64,000 bases of DNA from DASSUW01 sp963789005 (GTDB lineage: Bacteria; Actinomycetota; Thermoleophilia; Solirubrobacterales; Solirubrobacteraceae): positions 62,001 through 126,000 of the forward strand of contig CAWBIZ010000004.1 in assembly GCA_963789005.1 (NCBI GenBank), in the 5' to 3' direction. Below the pieces are notes generated by a model. That model was not told the origin of the DNA. It worked only from the letters and a program-made list of their open reading frames with translations, and did not search any database. Of this stretch, positions 55,876 through 64,000 are shown piece by piece. The translations under genes and the position numbers were made by a program. Position 1 is the stretch's first letter; every line of letters begins with the position of its first letter.

Positions 55876-56490
55876 TCTTTGCGCCGCCCTCACGATCATG
55901 TCCACGCAGCAGTCGAGGTCGATCGCGCTGCTGTCGAGGCTGAGGTGGTAGAGGTGCGGGTCGCGCGCGTTGGCGCCGTAGAAGTGCTGCACGTAGGCCT
56001 CGCGGGCGCGGTCGTTGTCGGCGAGCCGGCGCTCGGCCTCCTGGCGGTCGATGCCCTCGGCGGCCATCGCCCGCTCGACGCGCTGCGCCTTCGGCCCGAG
56101 CAGCCGCACGTGGAGGGCGCCGGGATGCTCGCGCAGGACGAGCGCCGCCGCTCGCCCGAGGATGACGCTGCCGGTGCTCGCCGCCTGCTCGCGGATCACC
56201 TGCTCGGTGGCGTCGCGATAGGCGTTGTCGTCGACGCACTCGTGCTCGAGCACCGGCCGCGCGCCGAACGGCAGCCCGGCGGGCGCGAGCGCGCGCACGA
56301 AGCGCTCGAGCACGGTGCCCGCCGACTCGTCGCGCTTGACCGCCTCGTGCAGGGGAACCGCGAGTCGCTGCGCGACCTCGCCGGGAATCGCCCGGTCCAC
56401 GAACGGCACCCCCAGCCGCTCGGCGACGCGCGGCCCGACGTACGACCCGCCGGCACCGTACGACGCCGAGATCGTCACAACGCGTGGCAC
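55873..56490 (-). CDS. Cytidylate-kinase-like family protein
   Basis: 205 residues. The P-loop-like start VVTISASYGAGGSYVGPRVA and the later SVILGRAAALVLREHPGALH, LGPKAQRVERAMAAEGI and RQEAERRLADNDRAREAYVQ belong to the cytidylate-kinase-like family (Cytidylate_kin2). The usual GxxGxGKS is modified to YGAGGS. A nucleotide phosphotransferase activity is expected but its substrate is not established. The stop lies in the palindrome at 55857-55875. Divergent from rnhA across the hairpin element. Confidence 0.82.
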   Translation of the reverse strand: MPRVVTISASYGAGGSYVGPRVAERLGVPFVDRAIPGEVAQRLAVPLHEAVKRDESAGTVLERFVRALAPAGLPFGARPVLEHECVDDNAYRDATEQVIREQAASTGSVILGRAAALVLREHPGALHVRLLGPKAQRVERAMAAEGIDRQEAERRLADNDRAREAYVQHFYGANARDPHLYHLSLDSSAIDLDCCVDMIVRAAQR

Positions 56491-56516
56491 AGCGACAGTG
56501 TGTCGTGCTGCCGGCG

Positions 56517-56886
56517 AACGTCAACTGCGGCTGGGTAGGGAGGTTGGAGTGCCGGCCGGGCTGGTCGGCCCCGGGGCGGGGCGGCGGTCAAGCCGGGATT
56601 ACGTGGATCTCGGCGAGCTCCGGTTCGCCCAAATCCACGTAAATGCGCTAGACGAGCATCTACGTGTCAATCGGTGATCGCCGGCTCGCCGAAATCCACG
56701 TAACACCGCCTTGACGGGGAGTTTCGTGGCAATCGAGGCGGCCGCGATCGCCGATTGCCACGTTTGTCCTCGAGACGGGGACGAACATGGATATCGGCGT
56801 TTGGAGACACGCCGATTGACACGAAACTCCACTTCCTCGCGTACCGGCCGGCACCCCAACCTCCCTACCCAGCCGCAGTTGACGTT
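56517..56886. repeat. 370-base inverted-repeat element with four periodic hairpins
   Basis: The outer arms are 56517-56559 and 56844-56886, 43 bases each and identical at 42. Inside are four hairpins: TTACGTGGAT/ATCCACGTAA (56599-56642), TACGTG/CACGTA (56661-56702), CGTGGCAATCG/CGATTGCCACG (56725-56762) and ATCGGCGT/ACGCCGAT (56793-56816). Midpoints are 61, 62 and 61 bases apart. A further inner pair, 56718-56735 with 56813-56830, matches at 17 of 18. No protein is encoded. It fills the divergent promoter gap between the kinase-like gene and rnhA. It could be a MITE-like element, a structured RNA or a protein-binding array. Confidence 0.85.
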
Positions 56887-56937
56887 GACGTTCCCGGGCG
56901 GAGCCACCGCCGCCCCGGCGTCTAGCATCGCGCGCCG

Positions 56938-57456
56938 ATGCCGCCCGCCCGCCGCCGTCGTCCGCCCGCGCGTGAGACGCCCGTCGAGTCCCGCGACGGC
57001 GAGGCGCTCGTGTGGACGGACGGGGCGTGCCGCGGGAACCCCGGGCCGGGCGGCTGGGCCGCGATCGTGGTACCGCCCGGCGGCGCCGACCCCGTCGAGC
57101 TCTCCGGTGGCGACCGGCACACGACCAACAACCGGATGGAGTACACGGCCGCGCTGGAGGGCCTCAGAGCGCTCCCACCCGGCAGCCGCGCGTGCATCGT
57201 GACCGACTCGCGGCTGATGCTCGACTCGATGACGAAGTGGATCGCCGCCTGGAAGCGGCGCGGCTGGAAGACCGCGGGCGGCGATCCCGTCAAGAACCAG
57301 GACCTCGTGCGCGCCCTGGAGGCGGAGATAAGCCGCCATGCGGCGGTGCGCTGGCACTGGGTGCGCGGCCACGAGACGGGCGCGGCGCACGCGCACAAGG
57401 CGCTCAACGACCGCGCCGACCGCCTCGCCGTCGCGGCCTCGCTCGCCCTCGGCTGA
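56938..57456 (+). CDS. rnhA: Ribonuclease HI
   Basis: 172 residues. A basic, disordered N-terminal extension (MPPARRRRPPARETPVE) precedes the RNase H fold. The metal-binding acids are in VWTDGACRGNPGPGGWAAIV, RMEYTAALEGLRAL (Glu), CIVTDSRLMLDSMTKWI and LNDRADRLAV. WIAAWKRRGWKTAGGDPVKN is the substrate-handle region. It removes RNA from RNA-DNA hybrids. ATG 56938 lies 52 bases after the hairpin element, which may influence its promoter. Confidence 0.93.
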   Translation: MPPARRRRPPARETPVESRDGEALVWTDGACRGNPGPGGWAAIVVPPGGADPVELSGGDRHTTNNRMEYTAALEGLRALPPGSRACIVTDSRLMLDSMTKWIAAWKRRGWKTAGGDPVKNQDLVRALEAEISRHAAVRWHWVRGHETGAAHAHKALNDRADRLAVAASLALG

Positions 57457-57467
57457 GCCGTCCTAGC

Positions 57468-58118
57468 ATGGACGGCATGGCGCCGCTCCGTGTCGAGATC
57501 TGGTCTGACGTGGTGTGCCCGTGGTGCTACGTCGGCAAGCGGCGCGTCGAAACCGCCCTCCAGGCCTACGACGGCGAGGTCGACGTACGGTGGCGCTCGT
57601 TCGAGCTCGACCCCCAGGCGCCGCCGGTGCGCGAGCTGCCCGCCGCCGAGCACCTCGCCGCCAAGTACGGCATGAGCGTCGAGGACGCGCGCGCCCTGAA
57701 CGCGCAGATGACCGAGCTGGCCGCCGGCGAGGGCCTCGAGTACCACCTCGACCGCACCCGCGGCGGCAACACGTTCGACGCCCATCGCCTGATCCAGCTC
57801 GGCGCCGCCCGCGGCGTGCAGGACGCGGTCAAGGAGCGCCTGATGCGCGGCTACTTCACCGAGGGCGAGCCGGTCAGCGACCACGAGACGCTGGTGCGAC
57901 TCGGCGCCGACGCCGGGCTCGATCCCGCCGAGGCGCGGGCCACGCTCGAAAGCGACGCCTACGCCGACGACGTCCGCGGCGACGAGCTGCTCGCACAAAG
58001 GATGGGCATCCAGGGAGTCCCGTACTTCGTGCTCGACCGCCGCTTCGGCGTCTCCGGCGCGCAGCCCGCGGAGGTGCTCCTGCAGGCCTTCGAGCGCGCC
58101 CGGCAGGAAGCCGCCTGA
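57468..58118 (+). CDS. DsbA-family (FrnE-like) oxidoreductase
   Basis: 216 residues from ATG 57468; ATG 57477 is also possible. VEIWSDVVCPWCYVGKRRVE contains the CPWC thiol pair of the FrnE/2-hydroxychromene isomerase-like branch. The helical insertion (GNTFDAHRLIQLGAARGVQD) and GIQGVPYFVLDRRFGVSGAQ with the cis-Pro follow. It is cytosolic and probably transfers disulfides or reduces thiol adducts. The stop overlaps the next ATG (TGATG). Confidence 0.9.
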   Translation: MDGMAPLRVEIWSDVVCPWCYVGKRRVETALQAYDGEVDVRWRSFELDPQAPPVRELPAAEHLAAKYGMSVEDARALNAQMTELAAGEGLEYHLDRTRGGNTFDAHRLIQLGAARGVQDAVKERLMRGYFTEGEPVSDHETLVRLGADAGLDPAEARATLESDAYADDVRGDELLAQRMGIQGVPYFVLDRRFGVSGAQPAEVLLQAFERARQEAA

Positions 58119-59110
58119 TGCTGCTCAGCGTGCTCGACCAGACGCCGGTCTCGGAAGGCTCGAGCGGCCCCGAGGCGCTGCAGAACACGCTCGACCTCGC
58201 GCGCACCGCCGACCGGCTCGGCTACCACCGCTACTGGCTCGCCGAGCACCACGGCCTGTCGCTCGCCGGGCCTAGCCCCGAGGTCCTGATCGGGCCGGTG
58301 GCCGCGGCGACCGAGCGGATCCGGGTGGGGAGCGGCGGCGTGATGCTTCCGCACTACTCGCCGTACAAGGTGGCGGAGAGCTTCAGCCTGCTCGCCGGCC
58401 TGTATCCCGGCCGGATCGACCTCGCCATCGGGCGCGCCTCCGGCACCGACCCGCTGACCACGTACGCGCTCCAGCGCGACCGCCGCGAGGTGGCGCCCGA
58501 CGACTTCCCGCAGCAGCTCGCGGAGCTGCTCGCCCACTACGACGGCACGTTCCCCGCCGACCACCCGTTCGCCCGGCTCGGCCGCTCGCTGCCGGGCGGC
58601 GAGGAGCGGCCGGAGATCTGGCTGCTCGGCTCGTCGGCGCAGAGCGCGGTGTGGGCAGCGCAGCTCGGCCTGCCGTACGCGTTCGCGGACTTCATCAACC
58701 CGCGCGGCGCCGAGATCGTCGCGGGCTACCGCCAACGGGTCGCCGAGCCGCGCACCGCGATCGGCGTGTGGGCGATCTGCGCCGGCACCGACGCCGAGGC
58801 CGAGCGGCTCGCCTCCTCGATCGCGATGGCGTTCGCGATGCTGCGCCAGAACCGGCCGATCCCGGTGCCGCCGCCCGAGCGCGCGCTGCGCTACCTCGAG
58901 CAGTACGGCGACCCCGGAGCCGGCGGCCGGCGGCGGATCGTCGGGAGCCCGGAGACGGTGCGCGCCGGGATCGAGGCCGTCGCCGCCGAGTACGGCGCCG
59001 ACGAGGTGATCCTCGTCACGATCACGCACGACCACGCCGCTCGCCGCCGCTCGTACGAGCTGATCGCCGAGGCCTTCGGGCTCAGCGCCCTCACCGCCCG
59101 GGCCGCCTGA
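58118..59110 (+). CDS. Luciferase-like (LLM) flavin-dependent oxidoreductase
   Basis: 330 residues. LLSVLDQTPVSEGSSGPEAL, RYWLAEHHGLSLAGPSPEVL, RIRVGSGGVMLPHYSPYKVA and GRIDLAIGRASGTDPLTTYA are the marks of the bacterial luciferase-like family that uses FMNH2 supplied by a separate reductase. A C-terminal block IVGSPETVRAGIEAVAAEYG fits the family. Natural substrate unknown. Translationally coupled to the DsbA gene and followed 4 bases later by an MFS exporter. Confidence 0.88.
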   Translation: MLLSVLDQTPVSEGSSGPEALQNTLDLARTADRLGYHRYWLAEHHGLSLAGPSPEVLIGPVAAATERIRVGSGGVMLPHYSPYKVAESFSLLAGLYPGRIDLAIGRASGTDPLTTYALQRDRREVAPDDFPQQLAELLAHYDGTFPADHPFARLGRSLPGGEERPEIWLLGSSAQSAVWAAQLGLPYAFADFINPRGAEIVAGYRQRVAEPRTAIGVWAICAGTDAEAERLASSIAMAFAMLRQNRPIPVPPPERALRYLEQYGDPGAGGRRRIVGSPETVRAGIEAVAAEYGADEVILVTITHDHAARRRSYELIAEAFGLSALTARAA

Positions 59111-59114
59111 CCCC

Positions 59115-60539
59115 GTGGCCGACGAAGAGCCTCGCCGCCACTACGGCGTCACGCTGGCGCTGCTCACCGTCGCCGGCATCTCGTTCGCAGTCATGCAGAC
59201 GCTCGTCGTGCCCGCGCTGCCGTTCTTCCAGCGCGAGTTCGACACCACCGCGAGCTGGGCGACGTGGATCGCGACCGGCTTCCTGCTCAGCTCGTCGGTG
59301 CTGACGCCGATCCTCGGCAAGCTCGGCGACTCCTACGGCAAGAAGCGCATGCTCGTGATCTCGCTGGCGATCTTCGGGCTCGCGTCGCTGGCCGCGGCCG
59401 CCGCCTGGTCGCTCGAGACCCTGATCCTGTGCCGCGTGCTGCAGGGCGCCGGCGCAGCCGTCTTCCCGCTCTCCTTCGGGATCATCCGCGACGAGTTCCC
59501 GCCGGAGAAGGTCGGCCTCGGCGTCGGGACCGTGAGCTCGGTGTTCGGGGTCGGCGGCGGCGTCGGGCTCGTGCTCAGCGGCGTGATCATCGAGCACCTG
59601 AGCTGGCATTGGCTGTTCCTGATCGGCGCGGTCCCGGTGCTGGCGTCGACCGTCCTGCTCGCGCTCTACGTGCCCGAGTCGCCGGTCAAGCACCGCACGC
59701 GGCCGGACTACCTGGGCGGGCTCACGCTCTCGTTCGCGCTGGGCACGCTGCTCGTCGCCATCAGCGAAGGGAGCAACTGGGGCTGGACGTCCGGTGGCGT
59801 GCTCGGGCTCGCCGCGGCGTCGGTGGGCTTCTTCGCGACCTGGGCGTGGATCGAGCACCGCGTGCCCGAGCCGCTCGTCGACCTGCGCACGTTCGCCCGC
59901 CGGGAGATGGCCGCGACCAACGTGACCACGCTGGTCATGGGCTTCTCGATGTTCTCCACCTTCATCCTGCTGCCGAACTTCGTGCAGATGCCGCTCGGCC
60001 TGCCGGCCGAGCTCGCCGAGAGCATCACGTACGGGTTCAACGCCTCTCCGATCGAGGTTGGCCTGTTCTTCGTGCCCTCCTCGATCGCGATGATGATCGC
60101 CGGCCCGTTCGCGGGAGCGCTCGGCACGAAGCGCGGCAACGTGCTGCCGCTGCGGATCGGCATCGGCTTCCTCGCGCTCGCGCTCACGCTGCTCGCCACC
60201 GTGCACGACCAGCCGTGGACGATCTACGCCTGGATGGTGTTCATGGGGCTCGGGCTGGCGTTCAGCTTCGCCGCGCTCGGCGCGCTCGTGATCGAGTACT
60301 CGCCGCCCGGGGAGACCGGCGTCGCGAGCGGGATGAACACGATCATGCGCACCGTCGGCGCCGCGCTCGGCTCGCAGGTGGCGGCGGCGATCATCTCCGC
60401 CAACACGCTGGCGGGGACCGACGTCCCGCTCGAGAGCGGCTTCACGCTGGCGTTCACGATCAGCGCCGTGGGCGCCTTCGTGGCCCTCGGCCCGACCTTC
60501 CTGTTGAGGCGCCGTGCCCGGGTCGCGGTCCCGGCGTAG
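59115..60539 (+). CDS. MFS exporter, DHA2-like
   Basis: 474 residues from GTG 59115. First helix region FAVMQTLVVPALPFFQREFD, motif A LGKLGDSYGKKRMLV, and motif C GVGGGVGLVLSGVIIEHLSW, with about 14 hydrophobic segments. The last helices end in FVALGPTFLLRRRARVAVPA. A proton-driven drug or metabolite exporter. Part of the DsbA-LLM-MFS-NUDIX run, with 4 bases between it and the LLM gene. Confidence 0.88.
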   Translation: MADEEPRRHYGVTLALLTVAGISFAVMQTLVVPALPFFQREFDTTASWATWIATGFLLSSSVLTPILGKLGDSYGKKRMLVISLAIFGLASLAAAAAWSLETLILCRVLQGAGAAVFPLSFGIIRDEFPPEKVGLGVGTVSSVFGVGGGVGLVLSGVIIEHLSWHWLFLIGAVPVLASTVLLALYVPESPVKHRTRPDYLGGLTLSFALGTLLVAISEGSNWGWTSGGVLGLAAASVGFFATWAWIEHRVPEPLVDLRTFARREMAATNVTTLVMGFSMFSTFILLPNFVQMPLGLPAELAESITYGFNASPIEVGLFFVPSSIAMMIAGPFAGALGTKRGNVLPLRIGIGFLALALTLLATVHDQPWTIYAWMVFMGLGLAFSFAALGALVIEYSPPGETGVASGMNTIMRTVGAALGSQVAAAIISANTLAGTDVPLESGFTLAFTISAVGAFVALGPTFLLRRRARVAVPA

Positions 60540-60975
60540 CGCCGGCATCCTCCTGCACCGCGAGCGCGGCGGCGCGCTCGAGGTGCTGCTCGTGCACCCC
60601 GGCGGCCCGTTCTGGGCGAAGAAGGACGCCGGCGCGTGGTCGATCCCCAAGGGCGAGTACGAGGAGGGAGACGACCCGCGCGCGTGTGCGCGGCGCGAGT
60701 TCGAGGAGGAGCTGGGCACGCCGCTCCCGGCCGACGCCGAGCTGCGCGAGCTCGGCAGCGTGCGGCTGCGCAGCGGCAAGCACGTGACGGCCTACGCGGT
60801 GGCCGGCGACCTCGACGCGGACGCGATCTCGAGCAACACGTTCAGCATGGAGTGGCCGCCGCGCTCGGGCGTACAGCGCGAGTTCCCCGAGGTCGACCGC
60901 GCGGGCTGGTTCTCGCTCGACGAGGCGCGCGTCAAGCTCAACCCGGCGCAGGCCCTGCTGCTCGACCGGCTCTGA
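60514..60975 (+). CDS. NUDIX hydrolase
   Basis: 153 residues from GTG 60514, inside the last 26 bases of the MFS gene. SAGILLHRERGGALEVLLVH precedes WSIPKGEYEEGDDPRACARR, whose Nudix box continues EFEEELG (GX5EX7REUXEEXGU satisfied). EWPPRSGVQREFPEVDRAGW is typical of the group that cleaves nucleoside diphosphate derivatives. Substrate not predictable. The overlap suggests coupling to the exporter. Confidence 0.88.
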   Translation: MPGSRSRRSAGILLHRERGGALEVLLVHPGGPFWAKKDAGAWSIPKGEYEEGDDPRACARREFEEELGTPLPADAELRELGSVRLRSGKHVTAYAVAGDLDADAISSNTFSMEWPPRSGVQREFPEVDRAGWFSLDEARVKLNPAQALLLDRL

Positions 60976-61076
60976 TGTACGGCCTGCCGCACCGCGCGAA
61001 GGCCAGTCAGCCTCCGGCACGGCGGCTGGCTAGCTGCCTGTAACGGCCCCCGGGGGACTGCGACCGTACTCGCACC

Positions 61077-61331
61077 ATGAACGACGCCCTCCGCGAACTC
61101 GATCACCGCAACAACGACCGCATCGACGTCTGGCTCCTCTGGCGCGAGTCCGACAACCAGGTCATGGTCTCGGTCGCCGACGAGAAGACCGGCGACGCGT
61201 TCACGATCACGCTGCGCGAGGGCGAGAAGCCGATGGACGTCTTCCAGCACCCGTACGCCTACGCCGCGTTCCACGGGATCGACGTCAGCGCCGAGCCGCG
61301 CCGCCAGCTCGCCGCCCGCGTCGCGAGCTAG
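61077..61331 (+). CDS. Hypothetical 84-residue protein
   Basis: MNDALRELDHRNNDRIDVWL continues LWRESDNQVMVSVADEKTGD and ends with DVFQHPYAYAAFHGIDVSAE. It is a small alpha/beta protein without membrane segment. It looks like a conserved actinobacterial unknown, given its length and composition, but no family name can be supported. Its stop overlaps that of the convergent hybrid kinase in a shared CTAG. Confidence 0.6.
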   Translation: MNDALRELDHRNNDRIDVWLLWRESDNQVMVSVADEKTGDAFTITLREGEKPMDVFQHPYAYAAFHGIDVSAEPRRQLAARVAS

Positions 61332-63292
61332 CCGTCGAGCACTTCGCGGACCTTGCGCGCCAGCGCGCGGTCCGAGAACGGCTTCTCGATGAACGCCGCG
61401 TCCGGGCTGATCTCGCCGTGGCGATAGGCCGCCTCGTCCGAGTAGCCCGACATGAAGAGGATGCGCATCGCGGGCGCCGTGGTCGCGAGCCGCTCCGCCA
61501 GTGAGCGGCCGTTGACCTCGGGCATGATGACGTCGGTCAGGAGCAGGTCGACGGCGCTCGTGCACAGCCGCTCGGCCTCCTCGGCGCCGCCCACGGCGAG
61601 CACCTGGTAGCCCTTGGCCTCGAGCATGACCTGCACGAGCGTGCGCACGCTCGCGTCGTCCTCGACCAGCATGATCGTCTCGTTGCCGAGCTCGGCCTGC
61701 GGGTCGCCCGCGGGGGCCGCGGCCTCCTCGTGTGCGGGCGCGGCCGCCGGGAGGTAGATCTTGAACGTGGTCCCGCGGCCGGGCTCGCTGTAGACGTAGA
61801 TGCTCCCACCGCTCTGCTTGACCACCCCGAACACGGTCGCGAGGCCGAGCCCGGTGCCCGCGCCCGGCTCCTTCGTCGTGAAGAACGGCTCGAACGCCTG
61901 GCGCTGGACCGTCTCGCTCATGCCCACGCCGGTGTCGCTGACCGCGAGCAGGACGTTCGGGCCGGCCGTGCCCTCGGCGCGCGAGGCCACGAACTCGTCG
62001 TCGAAGTGCACGACCCCGGTCTCGATCGTCAACCGGCCGCCCTGGGGCATCGCGTCGCGCGCGTTGGCGGCGAGGTTGAGGATCACGCGCTCGAGCTGCG
62101 AGCGATCGGCCTTGACCGTCGCCGGCGCGTCGGTCAGCCGGACGGCGACCGTGACGTCGCGGCCGATGATGCGCCGCACCATCGGCTCCATGCCGCCCAC
62201 GATGCCGTTGACGTCGACGACCCGCGGGTGCAGCACCTGGCGGCGGCTGAACGCCAGCAGCTGGCGCGTGAGCGCGGCCGCCTGGTCGGCGGCGTGGCGG
62301 ATCTCCGTGAGGTGCTCGCGGCCGTCGACCTCGGAGCGGGCGAGCAGGATCTCGGCGTAGCCCGAGATGACCGTGATGAGGTTGTTGAAGTCGTGCGCGA
62401 CGCCGCCCGCGAGGCGGCCGACCGCCTCCATCTTCTCCGCCTGCGTGAGCCGCTCCTCGAGCGCGCGCCGCTCGGTCACGTCGGTGGCGAGCACGAGCGC
62501 CGCGTGGCGGCCCTCGAAGTCGACCTCGCCGGCGGTGATCTCGACCTCGATCAGCCTGCCGTCCTTGGTCCGGTGGCGGGACGAGTCAGGGGCCTCGTGG
62601 AGGTCCTCGACCGTCATGCCGAGGAACTCGGCCGCCGTGTAGCCGTAGTGCTGGACGGCCGCGCCGTTGACGGCCAGGAACCGCAGCGTCTTGGCGTCGT
62701 AGACCCACATCGGCGCCGGGCTGGCCTCGAACAGCAGCCGGTAGCGCTCTTCGGACTGCTCGAGCGACCGCACGAGCCGGGCGCTCTCGATCGCCGTCGC
62801 CGCCCGGCGCGCCAGCTCGGCCGCCAGCTCCATCTCCATCGAGCCGTAGACCTCGTCGGGTGAGGAGATCAGCGTGATCGCGCCCCACGGCCGGTCGCGC
62901 GCCATCAGCGGGACGCACATGTACGACACGGTCCCGTGCTCGCAGCCCAGCGCCTCGCCCGCGACCCGCGGCACGAGCTCAGGCTCGCCGGTGCGCATCA
63001 CGACCGCCGGCCCGTGCGGCGCGTCGTGTCGTGGCGGCTGGCCCGGGCTGGGCACGGCGGCGACACGAGTGATCTCGCCGTCCTCGCGCAGCACGTCGAT
63101 CGCGCACCAGCCGGCCAGGCTCGGCACGAGCAGCGCGGCCAGCCGCTCGAGCGTGTGCTCGCCGGCACCGGGCGACGACAGCAGCTCACCGGCCCGGGCG
63201 AGGAGCGCGAGCCGAGTTCCGCCGTGATGATCGAACGCGGTCACCGCCACCTGACGCGCGGGAGGGTACACGGAGAGAAACCGACCGGTCAC
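61328..63292 (-). CDS. Hybrid sensor kinase: GAF-PAS-HisKA-HATPase-REC
   Basis: 654 residues. GAF (about 25-175; PWGAITLISSPDEVYGSMEM), PAS (about 180-275; RYRLLFEASPAPMWVYDAKT, LATDVTERRALEERL), HisKA with His300 in LAGGVAHDFNNLITVISGYA, and HATPase with NLAANARDAMP, DTGVGM and GTGLGLATVFGVV. A C-terminal receiver follows with Asp587 in LLLTDVIMPEVNGRSLAERL. The AHDFNNL form and attached receiver are typical of hybrid kinases that pass the phosphate onward. No membrane segment. No downstream phosphotransfer gene is adjacent. Confidence 0.9.
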   Translation of the reverse strand: MTGRFLSVYPPARQVAVTAFDHHGGTRLALLARAGELLSSPGAGEHTLERLAALLVPSLAGWCAIDVLREDGEITRVAAVPSPGQPPRHDAPHGPAVVMRTGEPELVPRVAGEALGCEHGTVSYMCVPLMARDRPWGAITLISSPDEVYGSMEMELAAELARRAATAIESARLVRSLEQSEERYRLLFEASPAPMWVYDAKTLRFLAVNGAAVQHYGYTAAEFLGMTVEDLHEAPDSSRHRTKDGRLIEVEITAGEVDFEGRHAALVLATDVTERRALEERLTQAEKMEAVGRLAGGVAHDFNNLITVISGYAEILLARSEVDGREHLTEIRHAADQAAALTRQLLAFSRRQVLHPRVVDVNGIVGGMEPMVRRIIGRDVTVAVRLTDAPATVKADRSQLERVILNLAANARDAMPQGGRLTIETGVVHFDDEFVASRAEGTAGPNVLLAVSDTGVGMSETVQRQAFEPFFTTKEPGAGTGLGLATVFGVVKQSGGSIYVYSEPGRGTTFKIYLPAAAPAHEEAAAPAGDPQAELGNETIMLVEDDASVRTLVQVMLEAKGYQVLAVGGAEEAERLCTSAVDLLLTDVIMPEVNGRSLAERLATTAPAMRILFMSGYSDEAAYRHGEISPDAAFIEKPFSDRALARKVREVLDG

Positions 63293-63444
63293 AGCAGCTC
63301 CAAACGCAGCCGAGCGACGGAACTCGCGGTCGCGGCGCTGGAACTCCCGGTCACGGCGCCCCGGCGCTCTAAGAATCCGGCGTTCGAGTTGACCTGGCGT
63401 GCCGCGCCGGATAGGAATGGCCCACGGTCAAAGAGGGGGCTTTC

Positions 63445-64000
63445 ATGGCACGGTTGCGTCGCTTGTTCCTGCTCGTGTTCGCCATCGCAGCGCTGGGGCC
63501 GGCCAGCACCGCGAGCGCCGCCGAGCCACCTTGGTGCGGGACACCCTCGACCGACGCGGCCGAGAACCTGCCGGACGGGACTGACCCGGCCGATCCTCCG
63601 GGCTCGTTCCCACACATCCCCTACTACGCGATCCGCTGCACGCTCGACGGCATCGCCTCGCGCAGCAACGGGCGCATGACCGTCGACGTGATCGGGAAGT
63701 CGGCGCTGGGCCGAGACATGTACGGCGTCGTCATCAACGACCTCGGCTCGCGCAAGCAGCGGCGCAACTACGCCAACTGGCTGGACATCCGCAAGGTGAT
63801 GCTCAAGGACCCGCGCCACGCCATGAGGCACCTCGCTCGGCACGGGAAGCGGATCAAGGTGCCGATCTATGTCCAGGGCGGCATCCACGGTAACGAGTAC
63901 GAGGGCGTCGACGCGGCGATCGACACGATCGAGAAGTTCGCCACCACGCCGCGCGGCCAGGACGCGACGATCGACGACATCCGCGACCGCGCGGTCCTCG
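63445..64000 (+). CDS. M14-family zinc carboxypeptidase, N-terminal part
   Basis: At least 185 residues; runs off the right edge. Signal peptide LRRLFLLVFAIAALGPASTA, then a Cys-containing pro-region. The metal motif is YVQGGIHGNEYEGVDAAIDT with His148 and Glu151, as in M14 carboxypeptidases. IGKSALGRDMYGVVINDLGS before it is typical of the fold (GxSxxGR). ATG 63445 with AAAGAGGGGG ahead. Secreted. It would trim C-terminal residues from peptides or cell-wall stems. Confidence 0.85.
   Translation, partial: MARLRRLFLLVFAIAALGPASTASAAEPPWCGTPSTDAAENLPDGTDPADPPGSFPHIPYYAIRCTLDGIASRSNGRMTVDVIGKSALGRDMYGVVINDLGSRKQRRNYANWLDIRKVMLKDPRHAMRHLARHGKRIKVPIYVQGGIHGNEYEGVDAAIDTIEKFATTPRGQDATIDDIRDRAVL

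Noticed and set aside
56517..56886. CRISPR array or integron attC array
   Set aside because: The hairpins are related but not identical direct repeats, spacers are not protospacer-like, no cas or integrase gene is near, and the attC core sequences are absent.

Overview
The window is about 70% GC, has short intergenic gaps, uses many GTG starts and often overlaps stop and start codons. Its gene content includes wax-ester/DGAT acyltransferase, a single-chain acyl-CoA carboxylase, DUF1990, CsoR, many DHA2-type MFS exporters, a LuxR/TPR regulator and VapBC. This points to a soil actinobacterium, most likely of the class Thermoleophilia (Solirubrobacter/Conexibacter-like). That placement is an inference from gene style, not from a marker gene. 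No rRNA and only one tRNA (Thr-GGT) are present.

Left part (1-17 kb): an accessory, partly decayed metal-resistance region. It opens with the C-terminal piece of a P-type ATPase abutting the C-terminal piece of an LVIVD-repeat protein. A broken lgt, a BlaI/M56 regulator-protease pair, a broken dihydrofolate-reductase-like gene and several gene scraps follow. The intact core is a copper cluster on the minus strand (CopZ-like chaperone, secreted His-rich protein, CopA ATPase, carboxymuconolactone-decarboxylase-like protein). It faces csoR across a promoter region with two CsoR-type operators. A BNR-repeat lipoprotein, a TetR-MFS efflux operon with a double operator, and a tRNA-Thr complete this part.

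Middle (17-35 kb): a Fic AMP-transferase gene whose ribosome-binding site lies inside a perfect hairpin, an HNH endonuclease, a flavin oxidase coupled to a small upstream protein, a delta-60 repeat protein, a purple-acid-phosphatase-like enzyme, Crp/Fnr and STAS regulators, two DUF1990-type proteins, a LuxR/TPR regulator with a methyltransferase, a VapBC pair with its operator, PspC, and a stand-alone LigD-type 3'-phosphoesterase. Between 22.9 and 28 kb four genes are each broken by a single-base indel, which suggests either real decay or sequencing error.

Right part (35-64 kb): compact and intact. A secreted glycoamylase-like/RTX protein and a GH3 beta-glucosidase form a probable glucan-degrading pair. 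A WS/DGAT acyltransferase sits opposite a 1,804-residue acyl-CoA carboxylase (biotin carboxylase, carrier and carboxyltransferase in one chain), which would supply and store acyl chains. Next come a GH38 alpha-mannosidase, a MacB-like ABC exporter, two sensor kinases, a secreted glycerophosphodiesterase, a cytidylate-kinase-like protein, RNase HI, DsbA/FrnE, a luciferase-like monooxygenase, an MFS exporter, a NUDIX hydrolase and the start of an M14 carboxypeptidase.

The most unusual object is a 370-base non-coding element at 56517-56886. It is bounded by 43-base inverted repeats (42/43 identical) and contains four related hairpins whose midpoints are 61, 62 and 61 bases apart.
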